From: CAYLQA01 sp964385695
Lineage (GTDB): Bacteria; Desulfobacterota; Desulfobulbia; Desulfobulbales; Desulfurivibrionaceae
DNA: 64,000 nt
NCBI GenBank assembly: GCA_964385695.1
Contig: CAYLQA010000002.1
Span: forward strand, 1-64,000
Reading direction: 5' to 3'
Shown: positions 7,863-15,887 of the stretch, piece after piece
How positions within the stretch are numbered: position 1 is the stretch's first letter
Layout: every line of letters starts with the position of its first letter
Position numbers and translations under genes: made by a program
Notes under the pieces: generated by a model
Database searches by the model: none
Seen by the model: the letters and a program-made list of their open reading frames with translations, nothing else
Told to the model about the DNA's origin: nothing

Positions 7863-9268
7863 TACAGCAGCCCGAGATCCCTTTCCGCCTTGGCAATGGC
7901 CTGTTTCACCACCTGCCCCCCAGTGCCGCCGGTGGATACGCGGCTGGCCACGGATCCTTCGATGGAGAGCACGGCAAAGACATCCTCTTCGATGGTCTCA
8001 CTGAACTCTTTCAATTCTCCCAGATCAAGGTCGGTCAACTCTTTATTCTGCTCAACGCAGTAGGCCACAATGCGGCCGACAATGGCGTGGGCCTGACGAA
8101 AGGGCACATCCTTCTTCACCAGATAGTCAGCCAGGTCGGTGGCGGTCATATATCCGCCCCCCATACCCTCTTTGAGGCGATCCACATGAAATTCCATATT
8201 GGCAAGCAATTCGGCCATGATTGCAACGGACGCACTCACCGTGTCCACCGTGTCGAACAGGGGCTCTTTATCCTCCTGCAGATCACGGTTATAGGTCATG
8301 GGCAGCCCCTTGATCAGGGTGAGCAGACTCATAAGGTTCCCCACCACCCGACCACTCTTGCCACGGATCAACTCCGGAATATCCGGATTCTTCTTCTGGG
8401 GCATGATAGAGCTGCCGGTGCAAAAGCTGTCCGCCAATTTTACAAAGGAAAACTCTTCACTGGCCCAAAGGACCAGTTCCTCGGAAAGGCGACTCAGATG
8501 CAGCTGAATAAGGCTGGCCGCGCTCATGAACTCAACGAGAAAATCGCGATCCGCCACCGTGTCCATGGAGTTGGCAGTCACGGCAGGGAAATCAAGCTCC
8601 TTGGCAACAAACTCCCGGTCAATGGGCAAGCCGGTTCCGGCCATGGCCGCAGCCCCCAGAGGCAGCACGTTGATCCTTTTCAGGCCATCGATAAGACGCT
8701 CACGATCCCGGCCGAACATCTCGTAATAGGCCAGCATATGGTGGGCCACCAACACGGGCTGGGCCCGCTGCAGATGGGTATAGCCTGGCATGACCGCATC
8801 CTCATACCTGCGGGCCAACAAGACAAAAGACTTCTGCAACTCGGTGAGCAGCTCAATGAGTATCTGCGACTCTTCCCGCAGATACAAACGAACATCCAGG
8901 GCAACCTGGTCATTGCGGCTCCTGGCGGTATGGAGCTTTTCTCCGGCCGGACCGATCTTCTCGGCCAGGGTCCGCTCGATATTCATGTGAATATCTTCAA
9001 GCTCAGGCCTGAAGACAAATTCTCCGGATTCGATCTCTTGCTCGATCTCACCAAGGCCCTTGAGGATCTGATCCCGTTCCTCGTCAGTGATCAACCCTTG
9101 CTTGGCCAACATCTTGGCGTGTGCGCGGCTGCCGGCAATATCATGCTTATACAACCGCGAGTCATATTGGATGGAGGCGGAAAAGGCCTCCACCGAGGCA
9201 GCGGTCTTTTCTGCAAAACGCCCGCCCCACATCTTGCCGGATTTTGTCTGTTGCGATTCAGCTGTCAT
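7862..9268 (-). CDS. argH: Argininosuccinate lyase
   Basis: Splits argininosuccinate into arginine and fumarate, the last step of arginine synthesis. The fumarase/aspartase superfamily signature GSSIMPQKKNPD carries the catalytic serine loop. HTARSRNDQVALDVRLY and GYTHLQRAQP are typical ArgH blocks. The protein is 468 residues. It lies about 195 bp downstream of argG, with a palindromic element between them, and overlaps the next gene by one base. Confidence 0.98.
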   Translation of the reverse strand: MTAESQQTKSGKMWGGRFAEKTAASVEAFSASIQYDSRLYKHDIAGSRAHAKMLAKQGLITDEERDQILKGLGEIEQEIESGEFVFRPELEDIHMNIERTLAEKIGPAGEKLHTARSRNDQVALDVRLYLREESQILIELLTELQKSFVLLARRYEDAVMPGYTHLQRAQPVLVAHHMLAYYEMFGRDRERLIDGLKRINVLPLGAAAMAGTGLPIDREFVAKELDFPAVTANSMDTVADRDFLVEFMSAASLIQLHLSRLSEELVLWASEEFSFVKLADSFCTGSSIMPQKKNPDIPELIRGKSGRVVGNLMSLLTLIKGLPMTYNRDLQEDKEPLFDTVDTVSASVAIMAELLANMEFHVDRLKEGMGGGYMTATDLADYLVKKDVPFRQAHAIVGRIVAYCVEQNKELTDLDLGELKEFSETIEEDVFAVLSIEGSVASRVSTGGTGGQVVKQAIAKAERDLGLL

Positions 9269-9327
9269 AAGTTCGTTATTTTGTAGCTATTCAGCGTAAG
9301 GCCCAAAAACCTCAAGAACCTCAGTTT

Positions 9328-9461
9328 GTGACTATTCAGATGTGCCCCATATTCGGAGTCTCAGTTCCACTTCGCTTACCTGGACAAGCAGGCTAACGAA
9401 GCGTACCCCGCTACGCGAGAAAGCCTGATCGTTCAAAGATGGGGTGCAGCTGAATAGTTAC
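9328..9461. repeat. Palindromic intergenic element (argG-argH spacer)
   Basis: The outer arms at 9328-9350 and 9439-9461 are 23 bp each and match at 20 positions as inverted repeats. An inner imperfect palindrome (CTTCGCTTA ... TAACGAAG) lies between them. The sequence ATTCG on one side and GATCG-nn-CAAAGATG on the other is shared with the element at 13045-13153. It fills the argG-argH gap and ends next to the argG stop. Confidence 0.7.
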
Positions 9462-9462
9462 G

Positions 9463-10674
9463 TTATTTTTTCTGCTTCTCTACCAAGGCCTGAATAGTCA
9501 GACGCAGGGCATTCAACCGGATAAAGCCACCGGCATCGGCCTGGGTGTATACCTCATCCTCTTCAAAGGTGGCAAAACTCTCCTGATAGAGAGAAGCCTC
9601 GGCCTTACGTCCGACCGGGATACAATTACCCTTGTAGAGTTTGAGGCGGACAACGCCGTTCACCGTCTCCTGAGAGGCGTCCATGGTCTTTTGCATGAGT
9701 TGCATCTCCGGCGAGAACCAAAAACCATTGTAGATCAACTCAGCATATTTAGGGATCAGGCTGTCGCGAATCTTCATGACCTCGCGGTCCAGGGTAATGG
9801 TCTCCAGATCACGGTGTGCGGCGCGCAGGATGGTGCCGCCCGGGGTCTCGTAGACGCCGCGGGACTTCATGCCGACAAAGCGATTCTCCACCATGTCCAG
9901 ACGACCGATGCCGTTGGCCCCGCCCAACTGATTAAGACGAGCCAGCATCTTGGCAGGCGAAAGTTTTTCACCGTCAATAGCCACTGGGTTCCCCTGCTCG
10001 AACTCTAGCTCGATATAGGTCGGTTTCTCCGGTGCCTTTTCCGGGGAGACGGAAAGTTTGAACATGGACTCTTCCGGCTCGTTCCACGGGTCCTCCAGAA
10101 TACCGCCCTCAAAGCTGATATGGAGCAGGTTCTCATCGGAACTGTATGGCTTTTCCTTGGTCACCGGGATGGGGATACCATGCTTTTCCGCATAGGCGAT
10201 GAGCTTGGTCCGTGAGTTGAGGTCCCAGTCACGCCATGGGGCGATGATGGCCAGCTTGGGGTTCAGGGCCAGATAGGTCAGCTCAAAACGGACCTGATCA
10301 TTGCCCTTGCCCGTGGCACCGTGACTCACGGCATCGGCATTCTCCGCCTCAGCCACCCGCACCTGCTCTTTGGCAATAATGGGGCGGGCAAGCGAGGTGC
10401 CCAGAAGGTAGGAGCCCTCGTAGATGGCATTGGCACGAAAGGCAGGGAAGACATAATCACGGACAAACTCTTCCTTCAGGTCAGAGATCACCACCTTCTC
10501 AGCACCGGTGGCCATACCTTTCTCACGCACCGCATCCCAGTCCTCTTCCTGGCCGACATCCGCGGCATAGGCCACAACCGGGCATTGGTACTCTTCCTTC
10601 AACCACTTCAAAATAACCGACGTATCAAGCCCGCCGGAGTATGCCAAGACTATCTTTTTCACATCAGAAGCCAC
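9463..10674 (-). CDS. argG: Argininosuccinate synthase
   Basis: Joins citrulline and aspartate with ATP. The PP-loop AYSGGLDTSV (residues 11-20) is the ATP-binding signature, and SHGATGKGNDQVRFE follows. The protein is 403 residues, the usual length. The start is a GTG at 10674 with GGGAG seven bases upstream. It follows argF in the arginine gene order. Confidence 0.98.
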   Translation of the reverse strand: MASDVKKIVLAYSGGLDTSVILKWLKEEYQCPVVAYAADVGQEEDWDAVREKGMATGAEKVVISDLKEEFVRDYVFPAFRANAIYEGSYLLGTSLARPIIAKEQVRVAEAENADAVSHGATGKGNDQVRFELTYLALNPKLAIIAPWRDWDLNSRTKLIAYAEKHGIPIPVTKEKPYSSDENLLHISFEGGILEDPWNEPEESMFKLSVSPEKAPEKPTYIELEFEQGNPVAIDGEKLSPAKMLARLNQLGGANGIGRLDMVENRFVGMKSRGVYETPGGTILRAAHRDLETITLDREVMKIRDSLIPKYAELIYNGFWFSPEMQLMQKTMDASQETVNGVVRLKLYKGNCIPVGRKAEASLYQESFATFEEDEVYTQADAGGFIRLNALRLTIQALVEKQKK

Positions 10675-10697
10675 AATAATACTCCCTTTTTAATGAA

Positions 10698-10752
10698 GAA
10701 TGAAAAATTGGAAATGGAAATTTTTTCACTCTTCATTTTGCATTTTTCATTC
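10698..10752. repeat. AT-rich inverted repeat between argF and argG
   Basis: GAATGAAAAATT (10698-10709) and CATTTTTCATTC (10741-10752) form inverted arms that match at 11 of 12 positions. The right arm overlaps the argF stop. The spacer contains further copies of the same short words. It may act as a weak transcript-end structure; there is no clear T run. Confidence 0.5.
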
Positions 10753-11662
10753 AGGCAAGATGTTTCGCCAGTATCGCCTTGTGGATATGCAGCTTGTTTT
10801 CCGCCTGGTCAAAGGCCACGCTTTGCTCTCCCTCCAAGACCGCCTCGGAGATCTCTTCATCTCGATGGGCAGGCAGGCAGTGCAGGACAATGGTGTCGCT
10901 CTTGGCCTGGGCCAGGAGAGCGCTGTTGACCTGAAACGGGGCAAAGACCTTTTCCCGGGCCTGTTGTTCCTCCTCCTGGCCCATGCTGGCCCAGACATCG
11001 GTATTGATCACATCAGCCTCAGCCACGGCTTGGACAGGATCGCGCAGCACGGTGATGGGCTTTGTGGCCTCGGCCTGGGCCGCCGCAAGGATCTCACTAT
11101 CCGGATCATAGCCTTCCGGGCAGGCGAGGGTGAGCTGAAAGCCAAGCCTGCTCGCCGCCTGGATCCAGGAGTTGGCCATATTGTTGCCATCGCCAATCCA
11201 GGCAATGTGCAGATTCTCAATGGCACCCTTCTTCTCAATGACGGTCATGATATCGCTCAGAATCTGGCAGGGGTGGTGCAGGTCGGTCAGGGCGTTGATC
11301 ACCGACACCGTTGAATATTTGGCCAACTCGTCAACGATCTCCTGGCCGTAGGTACGGACCACAATGCCATCCACATAACGGGACATGACCCGGGCCATGT
11401 CCTTGAGCGGTTCATGCCGGGCCAGTTGCGTGTCCTTGCCGGAAAGATAGATGACCTGTCCGCCCAGTCCATACATTGCCGCCTCAAAGGAGACACGGGT
11501 CCGGGTGGAGGGTTTTTCAAAGATAAGGGAAACGGTTTTGCCGGCCAAGTGCTGGTGGCGCGTGCCCTCTTTTGCCTCACGCTTGAGGGTAAGAGCCAGC
11601 TCAAGATAGCTTGAAAGCTCTTCCTTCGTAAAATCCCGTAATGCTAATAGATGCTGTGCCAT
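10751..11662 (-). CDS. argF: Ornithine carbamoyltransferase
   Basis: Makes citrulline from ornithine and carbamoyl phosphate. The carbamoyl-phosphate loop STRTRVSFE, the HPCQ motif (LHHPCQ) and the ornithine/active-site HCLPAHR motif are all present. I start at the ATG at 11662 (MAQHLLALRDFTKEEL), which fits the family N-terminus and has AAGAG nearby. An in-frame upstream start would add ten residues. The length is about 303 residues. Confidence 0.97.
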   Translation of the reverse strand: MAQHLLALRDFTKEELSSYLELALTLKREAKEGTRHQHLAGKTVSLIFEKPSTRTRVSFEAAMYGLGGQVIYLSGKDTQLARHEPLKDMARVMSRYVDGIVVRTYGQEIVDELAKYSTVSVINALTDLHHPCQILSDIMTVIEKKGAIENLHIAWIGDGNNMANSWIQAASRLGFQLTLACPEGYDPDSEILAAAQAEATKPITVLRDPVQAVAEADVINTDVWASMGQEEEQQAREKVFAPFQVNSALLAQAKSDTIVLHCLPAHRDEEISEAVLEGEQSVAFDQAENKLHIHKAILAKHLA

Positions 11663-11787
11663 AATTTTACTCTTTAATAAATGATGGCCCAACCTTCATT
11701 ACAGACAACCCATGCCTGACGGTTGAGCCAAACTACCATCCTTACAAAAAAACATCCTTTTTTGCAAAGGTATTTTCCAGGGGAGTT

Positions 11788-12999
11788 TTATGCGGAGCTT
11801 TCCGAGGAAAATTGCGCAAACACCTGGTCAAGAGCCGCAATGAGCTGATCCAATTCCTCTCTGCTGATAACAAGAGGCGGCAGACAGCGCAGCACCTTGT
11901 TGCCGGCAAAGTTGAGCAGCACTCCCTTTTCAAAAAGGCTGTTGACCATGGCCGGGCCTTTCTCCACCCACTCTTCGCTAAGGGCAAGCCCCTGGATCAA
12001 ACCAAGGCCACGCGCCTTGGTCGCGATTGCAGGATACTTTGCGGCAAGTCCGTTCAACTTGTCCGCCAGGTACTCTCCCTTGGCTGTTACCTCGGCCAAA
12101 AATCCATCCGTCAGCATGATCTCCATGACCTTGACCGCGGCTGCACAGGCTATGGGGTTGCCGCCAAAGGTGGAGGCGTGGGTCCCAGGAACAAAGGCCT
12201 GGGCCACCTTCTCCGTAGCGAGCAATGCGCCGATGGGCAGACCATTGCCCAGGGCCTTGGCCAGGGTCATGATATCCGGGGTGATACCGAGCTGTTCATA
12301 GGCAAAGAGGCTGCCGGTCCGTCCCATTCCCACCTGGATTTCATCAAATATGAGCAGCAGGCCATGTTTGTCGCACAGGGCCCTGATTCCGGCCAGGTAT
12401 TCCTTGCTGAGAGGCCGCACCCCGCCTTCGCCCTGCAATGGCTCGCAGAGGATGGCGCAGGTCTTGTTGCTGATCATACTCTCAAGGGCCGCAAGATCGC
12501 CAAAGGGGGCATGAACAAACCCCTCGGGCATGGGCTCAAAACCCTCGTGAAATTTCGGCTGCCCGGTGGCTGCCACTGCGGCCAGGGTCCGCCCATGAAA
12601 GGAGCCCTCCAGGGAAATAATCTCATATTTGCCGGGCGCAGATGCCTTTCTGGCCAGCTTGATGGCCCCCTCGTTCACCTCGGCCCCGCTGTTGGCAAAG
12701 AAAACCCTATCGGCAAAGGAGTGCTCAACAAGCAACTCAGCAAGGCGCGTCTGGGGCACGGTATGGTACAGGTTCGAGACATGGACCAGTTTCCCGGCCT
12801 GCTCACAAATCACTTTGGTGATCTCCGGGTGGCAATGGCCCAGGCTGCACACGGCAATGCCAGCCAGGCAATCGAGATACTCCTTGCCGTCGGCATCGAC
12901 CAGGGTACACCCCTGCCCGGAAACCATGGCAGTCGGATACCGACCATAGGTGGTCATGAAAGCAGCATTGCTCTTTGCCATTATCTCTTCGCAATTCAT
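11788..12999 (-). CDS. argD: Acetylornithine aminotransferase
   Basis: A class III PLP aminotransferase that converts N-acetylglutamate semialdehyde to N-acetylornithine. It may also serve as N-succinyldiaminopimelate aminotransferase for the neighbouring lysine pathway, as many ArgD enzymes do. Motifs include FANSGAEVNEGAIKLAR, the PLP aspartate region LLIFDEIQVGMGRTG and the Schiff-base lysine in LAKALGNGLPIGA. I place the start at the ATG at 12999 (MNCEEIMAK), preceded by GAGAG. An upstream start would add twelve residues. The mature length of about 403 residues is standard. Confidence 0.96.
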   Translation of the reverse strand: MNCEEIMAKSNAAFMTTYGRYPTAMVSGQGCTLVDADGKEYLDCLAGIAVCSLGHCHPEITKVICEQAGKLVHVSNLYHTVPQTRLAELLVEHSFADRVFFANSGAEVNEGAIKLARKASAPGKYEIISLEGSFHGRTLAAVAATGQPKFHEGFEPMPEGFVHAPFGDLAALESMISNKTCAILCEPLQGEGGVRPLSKEYLAGIRALCDKHGLLLIFDEIQVGMGRTGSLFAYEQLGITPDIMTLAKALGNGLPIGALLATEKVAQAFVPGTHASTFGGNPIACAAAVKVMEIMLTDGFLAEVTAKGEYLADKLNGLAAKYPAIATKARGLGLIQGLALSEEWVEKGPAMVNSLFEKGVLLNFAGNKVLRCLPPLVISREELDQLIAALDQVFAQFSSESSA

Positions 13000-13044
13000 A
13001 TATAAACTCTCAAAATGAAAAATTTGTTTAAGCAAGCCGCCACC

Positions 13045-13153
13045 GTGTAGGGTGCACAGGTGCGGCAGATTCGCGTAAGCGCGATGGCCCGTTATAGCCT
13101 GCTATACGGGCAGGAGCGATCGCGCAAAGATGCTGTGCCTGTGCACCCTACAC
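13045..13153. repeat. Palindromic intergenic element (argB-argD spacer)
   Basis: The outer arms are perfect 16-bp inverted repeats: GTGTAGGGTGCACAGG at 13045-13060 and its complement at 13138-13153. An inner palindrome GCCCGTTATAGC (13087-13098) pairs with GCTATACGGGC (13101-13111) with one bulge. The right arm covers the argB stop codon. It shares the blocks ATTCG and GATCG-nn-CAAAGATG with the element at 9328. Confidence 0.75.
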
Positions 13154-14026
13154 AACCTCTGTGCCGATACCTTGCTGCGTAAACATCTCAAGCAGAATGG
13201 CATGTTCGATCCGGCCATCGATGATATGGGCCTTGCCCACACCGGCCCGGACCACATCCTGGCAACAGTTGACCTTGGGGATCATGCCTCCCGCAATAAC
13301 ACCATCCTTAATATAGGTGTCGGCATCCGCGCAGGACATGGAAGAGATGAGTTGCTCCTTCCGGTCGAGCACCCCTTGGACATCGGTAAGCAAAATAAGC
13401 TTCTCCGCCCTGACATGAGTCGCAATGGCGCCAGCCACCAGATCTGCATTAATGTTATAGGCCTGGCCATCCTCGCCCACCCCGACCGGGGCGATAACCG
13501 GGATAAAGTCCTGGGCATCAAGGGTCTCAAGGATACCGGGGTTGACGCCGGTCACCTCGCCCACCCGGCCAAGATCGATGATCTCCGGCGGCACGTTTTC
13601 CGCCTGTTCTTTGACGATCTGCATCTTGCGGGCCTTGACCAGATCACCATCGCGGCCGGAAAGACCAACGGCCTTGCCGCCATGGTAGTTGATCAGGCTA
13701 ACGATCTCCTTGTTGACCTTGCCCACCAGAACCATCTCCACCACATCCATGGTCTCGCCGGTGGTCACCCGCATGCCCTGGATGTAGTCGGACTCGATAT
13801 TCATCTTGTTCAAAAACTTGTTGATCTGAGGCCCTCCGCCATGAACCACCACAGGGTTGATACCGACATATTTCATCAAAATAATATCGAGAGCAAAATT
13901 CTTTTTCAGCTCCTCATCCACCATGGCGTGGCCGCCATATTTAATGACCACGGTTTTGCCGTAAAACTTTTTGATAAAGGGCAGGGACTCGATCAGTGTT
14001 TTTGCTTTTTCTATTTCTTTTTTCAT
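13148..14026 (-). CDS. argB: Acetylglutamate kinase
   Basis: Phosphorylates N-acetylglutamate, the second step of arginine synthesis. The phosphate-binding VVIKYGGHAM and the HGGGPQIN and GLSGRDG motifs are present. The protein is 292 residues. The N-terminus before the first strand (EKAKTLIESLPFIKKF) is the mobile helix seen in arginine-inhibited kinases, so feedback inhibition by arginine is likely. This is inference from family knowledge. It is the first gene of the arginine series and is divergent from lptA. Confidence 0.97.
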   Translation of the reverse strand: MKKEIEKAKTLIESLPFIKKFYGKTVVIKYGGHAMVDEELKKNFALDIILMKYVGINPVVVHGGGPQINKFLNKMNIESDYIQGMRVTTGETMDVVEMVLVGKVNKEIVSLINYHGGKAVGLSGRDGDLVKARKMQIVKEQAENVPPEIIDLGRVGEVTGVNPGILETLDAQDFIPVIAPVGVGEDGQAYNINADLVAGAIATHVRAEKLILLTDVQGVLDRKEQLISSMSCADADTYIKDGVIAGGMIPKVNCCQDVVRAGVGKAHIIDGRIEHAILLEMFTQQGIGTEVV

Positions 14027-14222
14027 AGCCTTCGGTATGGTATAGTTGTTGCTTGTCAGCCGGACAATCTCGCCGTGTAAGAAGTCACACAGCTGAGCCG
14101 GCAGGCGTAAAAACTCCGGAAAAGATTGTTATATACAGATGCGTAACCGTTCTGTAAAGGATCATTATTCCGTCATTCTCTTCAAATATTTTTTTATTAC
14201 GAACAAAACGAACGTACTTCCC
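14027..14222. promoter_or_regulatory. Divergent argB/lptA intergenic region
   Basis: The 196-bp spacer between the argB and lptA starts should hold the promoters of both units. I see an AT-rich TTATATA near 14130 that could be a -10 for lptA, but no convincing -35 and no clear ArgR palindrome. Nothing else is supported. Confidence 0.35.
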
Positions 14223-14777
14223 ATGAAATTACCGAAACATCCTTCTATTTTCCCATTTATTCTAAGCCTCTTGCTTCTCCTGCCGGGCCTTACCACTGCG
14301 GCGGAAAAAGAGGCAGCTCCCCCGGCCGAAAACAGCCAGCCCATCCACATAGAGGCGGACCGTATGGTCTCCTTAAAAAAAGAAAACGCCGTCATCTTCA
14401 CCGGTAGTGTGGATGCCAAGCAGGGCGGACTCCTGATCCGCTCAGACAAGATGACCGTTTACTACCTCTCGACCGAGGATAAGAAAAAGCTGCCCAAGGG
14501 CGATACTAGGAAGCTGAAAAAACTCTACGCCGAGGGTAATGTGGAGATCCAGAACGATGGCTGGCTGGCCACCGGCAACAACATGGAATACTTTGAGATC
14601 GAGCGCAAGGTCCACCTCACCGGTGACGCCAAGGCCTGGCAGGACAACAATCTGGTCACCGGGCAAAGCATCTTCCTCTTTTTAGAAACCGGCAAAACCA
14701 TCGTTGAAAAGGGTGAGGAAAAAGGCGGCCGGGTGAAGGCAACCTTCACCCCGGGTGGCGAAAGCGAAGGGCAGTAA
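14223..14777 (+). CDS. lptA: LptA-family lipopolysaccharide transport periplasmic protein
   Basis: Periplasmic bridge protein of the Lpt system, which carries LPS from the inner to the outer membrane. It has a signal peptide (IFPFILSLLLLLPGLTTA|AEK), then an OstA/LptA beta-jellyroll with the usual IHIEADRMVSL, AVIFTGSVDAKQG and LYAEGNVEIQNDGWLATG repeats. I start at the ATG at 14223 because the signal peptide begins there. A start at 14139 would add 28 residues that do not fit an export signal. The length is 184 residues. No lptC precedes it here, whereas lptC-lptA-lptB is common elsewhere. lptB follows after a palindromic element. Confidence 0.9.
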   Translation: MKLPKHPSIFPFILSLLLLLPGLTTAAEKEAAPPAENSQPIHIEADRMVSLKKENAVIFTGSVDAKQGGLLIRSDKMTVYYLSTEDKKKLPKGDTRKLKKLYAEGNVEIQNDGWLATGNNMEYFEIERKVHLTGDAKAWQDNNLVTGQSIFLFLETGKTIVEKGEEKGGRVKATFTPGGESEGQ

Positions 14778-14892
14778 ACCCAAACCCACCGCAAAAATGT
14801 TTTTGTATGGGTTAGTTCAATAATAGCATTCCATGACAAAAGAGGCTCAGGCAAAAGTGAACCATTCATCGCAATCCACATTTTCTGCCCTT

Positions 14893-14995
14893 CGAGTCAA
14901 GCGATACGGCCGAATCTGCTTTGTCGCCAAGTCGTTGATATCGCACCAGGATAATCAACGTACTTGCCTTCGCGCATCTACGGCCGTCTCACTCG
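14893..14995. repeat. Palindromic intergenic element (lptA-lptB spacer)
   Basis: The nested inverted repeats are CGAGT (14893-14897) with ACTCG (14991-14995), TACGGCCG blocks near 14905 and 14979, and an inner stem AAGTCGTTGAT (14929-14939) with ATCAACGTACTT (14953-14964). The flanking blocks AATCTGC-n-GTCG and GCCTTCGCGCATCT match, in reverse orientation, the conserved blocks of the elements at 33117 and 54724. Confidence 0.6.
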
Positions 14996-15022
14996 ACGGT
15001 GAATTTCGGTAGGGAGAACATT

Positions 15023-15745
15023 GTGTCGGTTTTAGAAACCAAGGATATCGTCAAGCAGTATAAAAAACGGCGGGTGGTGGACGGCATCAGCCTGCGCGTG
15101 GAAACCGGCAGCGTGGTGGGGCTTCTCGGGCCTAACGGGGCAGGCAAGACCACGACCTTTTACTCCATCGCCGGTTTTATCAGACCCGATGCCGGCACCG
15201 TGCTGCTGGACGGCAAAGACATCAGCGCCCTGCCCATTCACCAGCGCGCCCTCAAGGGGCTCTCGTACCTGCCCCAGGATTCTTCGGTCTTTAAAAAACT
15301 GACTGTGGAGGAAAATGTCCGCATCGTCCTGGAACCTTTAGGGCTGAGCAAAAAAGAGATCAACAAACGAGCCGGACAGCTCATGGAAGATCTCAAAATC
15401 GACTATCTGGCCAAAAACCGCGGCCACTCCCTCTCCGGCGGTGAACGGCGCAGGGTAGAGATCATGCGCGCCCTGGCCACCAACCCGCAGTTCATCCTGC
15501 TCGATGAGCCCTTTGCCGGCATCGATCCGCTCTCTGTGGCTGACCTGCAGCAGATCATCTACGACCTCAAAGACCGGGGGCTGGGAGTCTTGATCTCGGA
15601 CCATAACGTGCGGGAAACCCTGAGCGTCTGCGATGAGGCTTACATCGTCAATCAGGGCAAAATTTTGATCAACGGTCCGGCCGAAGAGATCATCAACAGC
15701 GAGCTGGCCCGCAAGATGTATCTCGGGGAAAACTTCAGTCTGTAG
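15023..15745 (+). CDS. lptB: LPS export ABC transporter ATP-binding protein
   Basis: Cytoplasmic ATPase that powers LPS extraction with LptFG. Walker A is GPNGAGKTT, the ABC signature is LSGGERRRVE, Walker B is FILLDEPFAGIDP, and the H-loop is SDHNVRET. I take the GTG at 15023 as the start (VSVLETKDIV), since GGGAG lies seven bases upstream and the resulting 240 residues match LptB. A GTG at 14999 would add eight residues. Its neighbours lptA and rpoN give the conserved lptAB-rpoN order. Confidence 0.96.
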   Translation: MSVLETKDIVKQYKKRRVVDGISLRVETGSVVGLLGPNGAGKTTTFYSIAGFIRPDAGTVLLDGKDISALPIHQRALKGLSYLPQDSSVFKKLTVEENVRIVLEPLGLSKKEINKRAGQLMEDLKIDYLAKNRGHSLSGGERRRVEIMRALATNPQFILLDEPFAGIDPLSVADLQQIIYDLKDRGLGVLISDHNVRETLSVCDEAYIVNQGKILINGPAEEIINSELARKMYLGENFSL

Positions 15746-15887
15746 CTAGGCGGCAAACGGATGTGACAAAGCTATACATTTTGCAAAGAGAACAGTACAA
15801 TATTGGTTGATGAAACGGGGAAGGGGTTCATAGAACTTTCAGCATCAGCGAAACAATAATCTTTTAATTTTAAGCGAAGCAATAACC

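Noticed and set aside
8087..9286. A 399-codon plus-strand frame opposite argH.
   Set aside because: Antisense shadow of argH with His/Gly-rich, unrelated translation.
11812..13005. A 397-codon plus-strand frame opposite argD.
   Set aside because: Antisense shadow of argD; no domain and no start signal.
14820..14880. A word CTCAGGCAAAAGTGAAC also found near 57957 with one change.
   Set aside because: Only about 17 bases match, without palindromic context; it may be chance.
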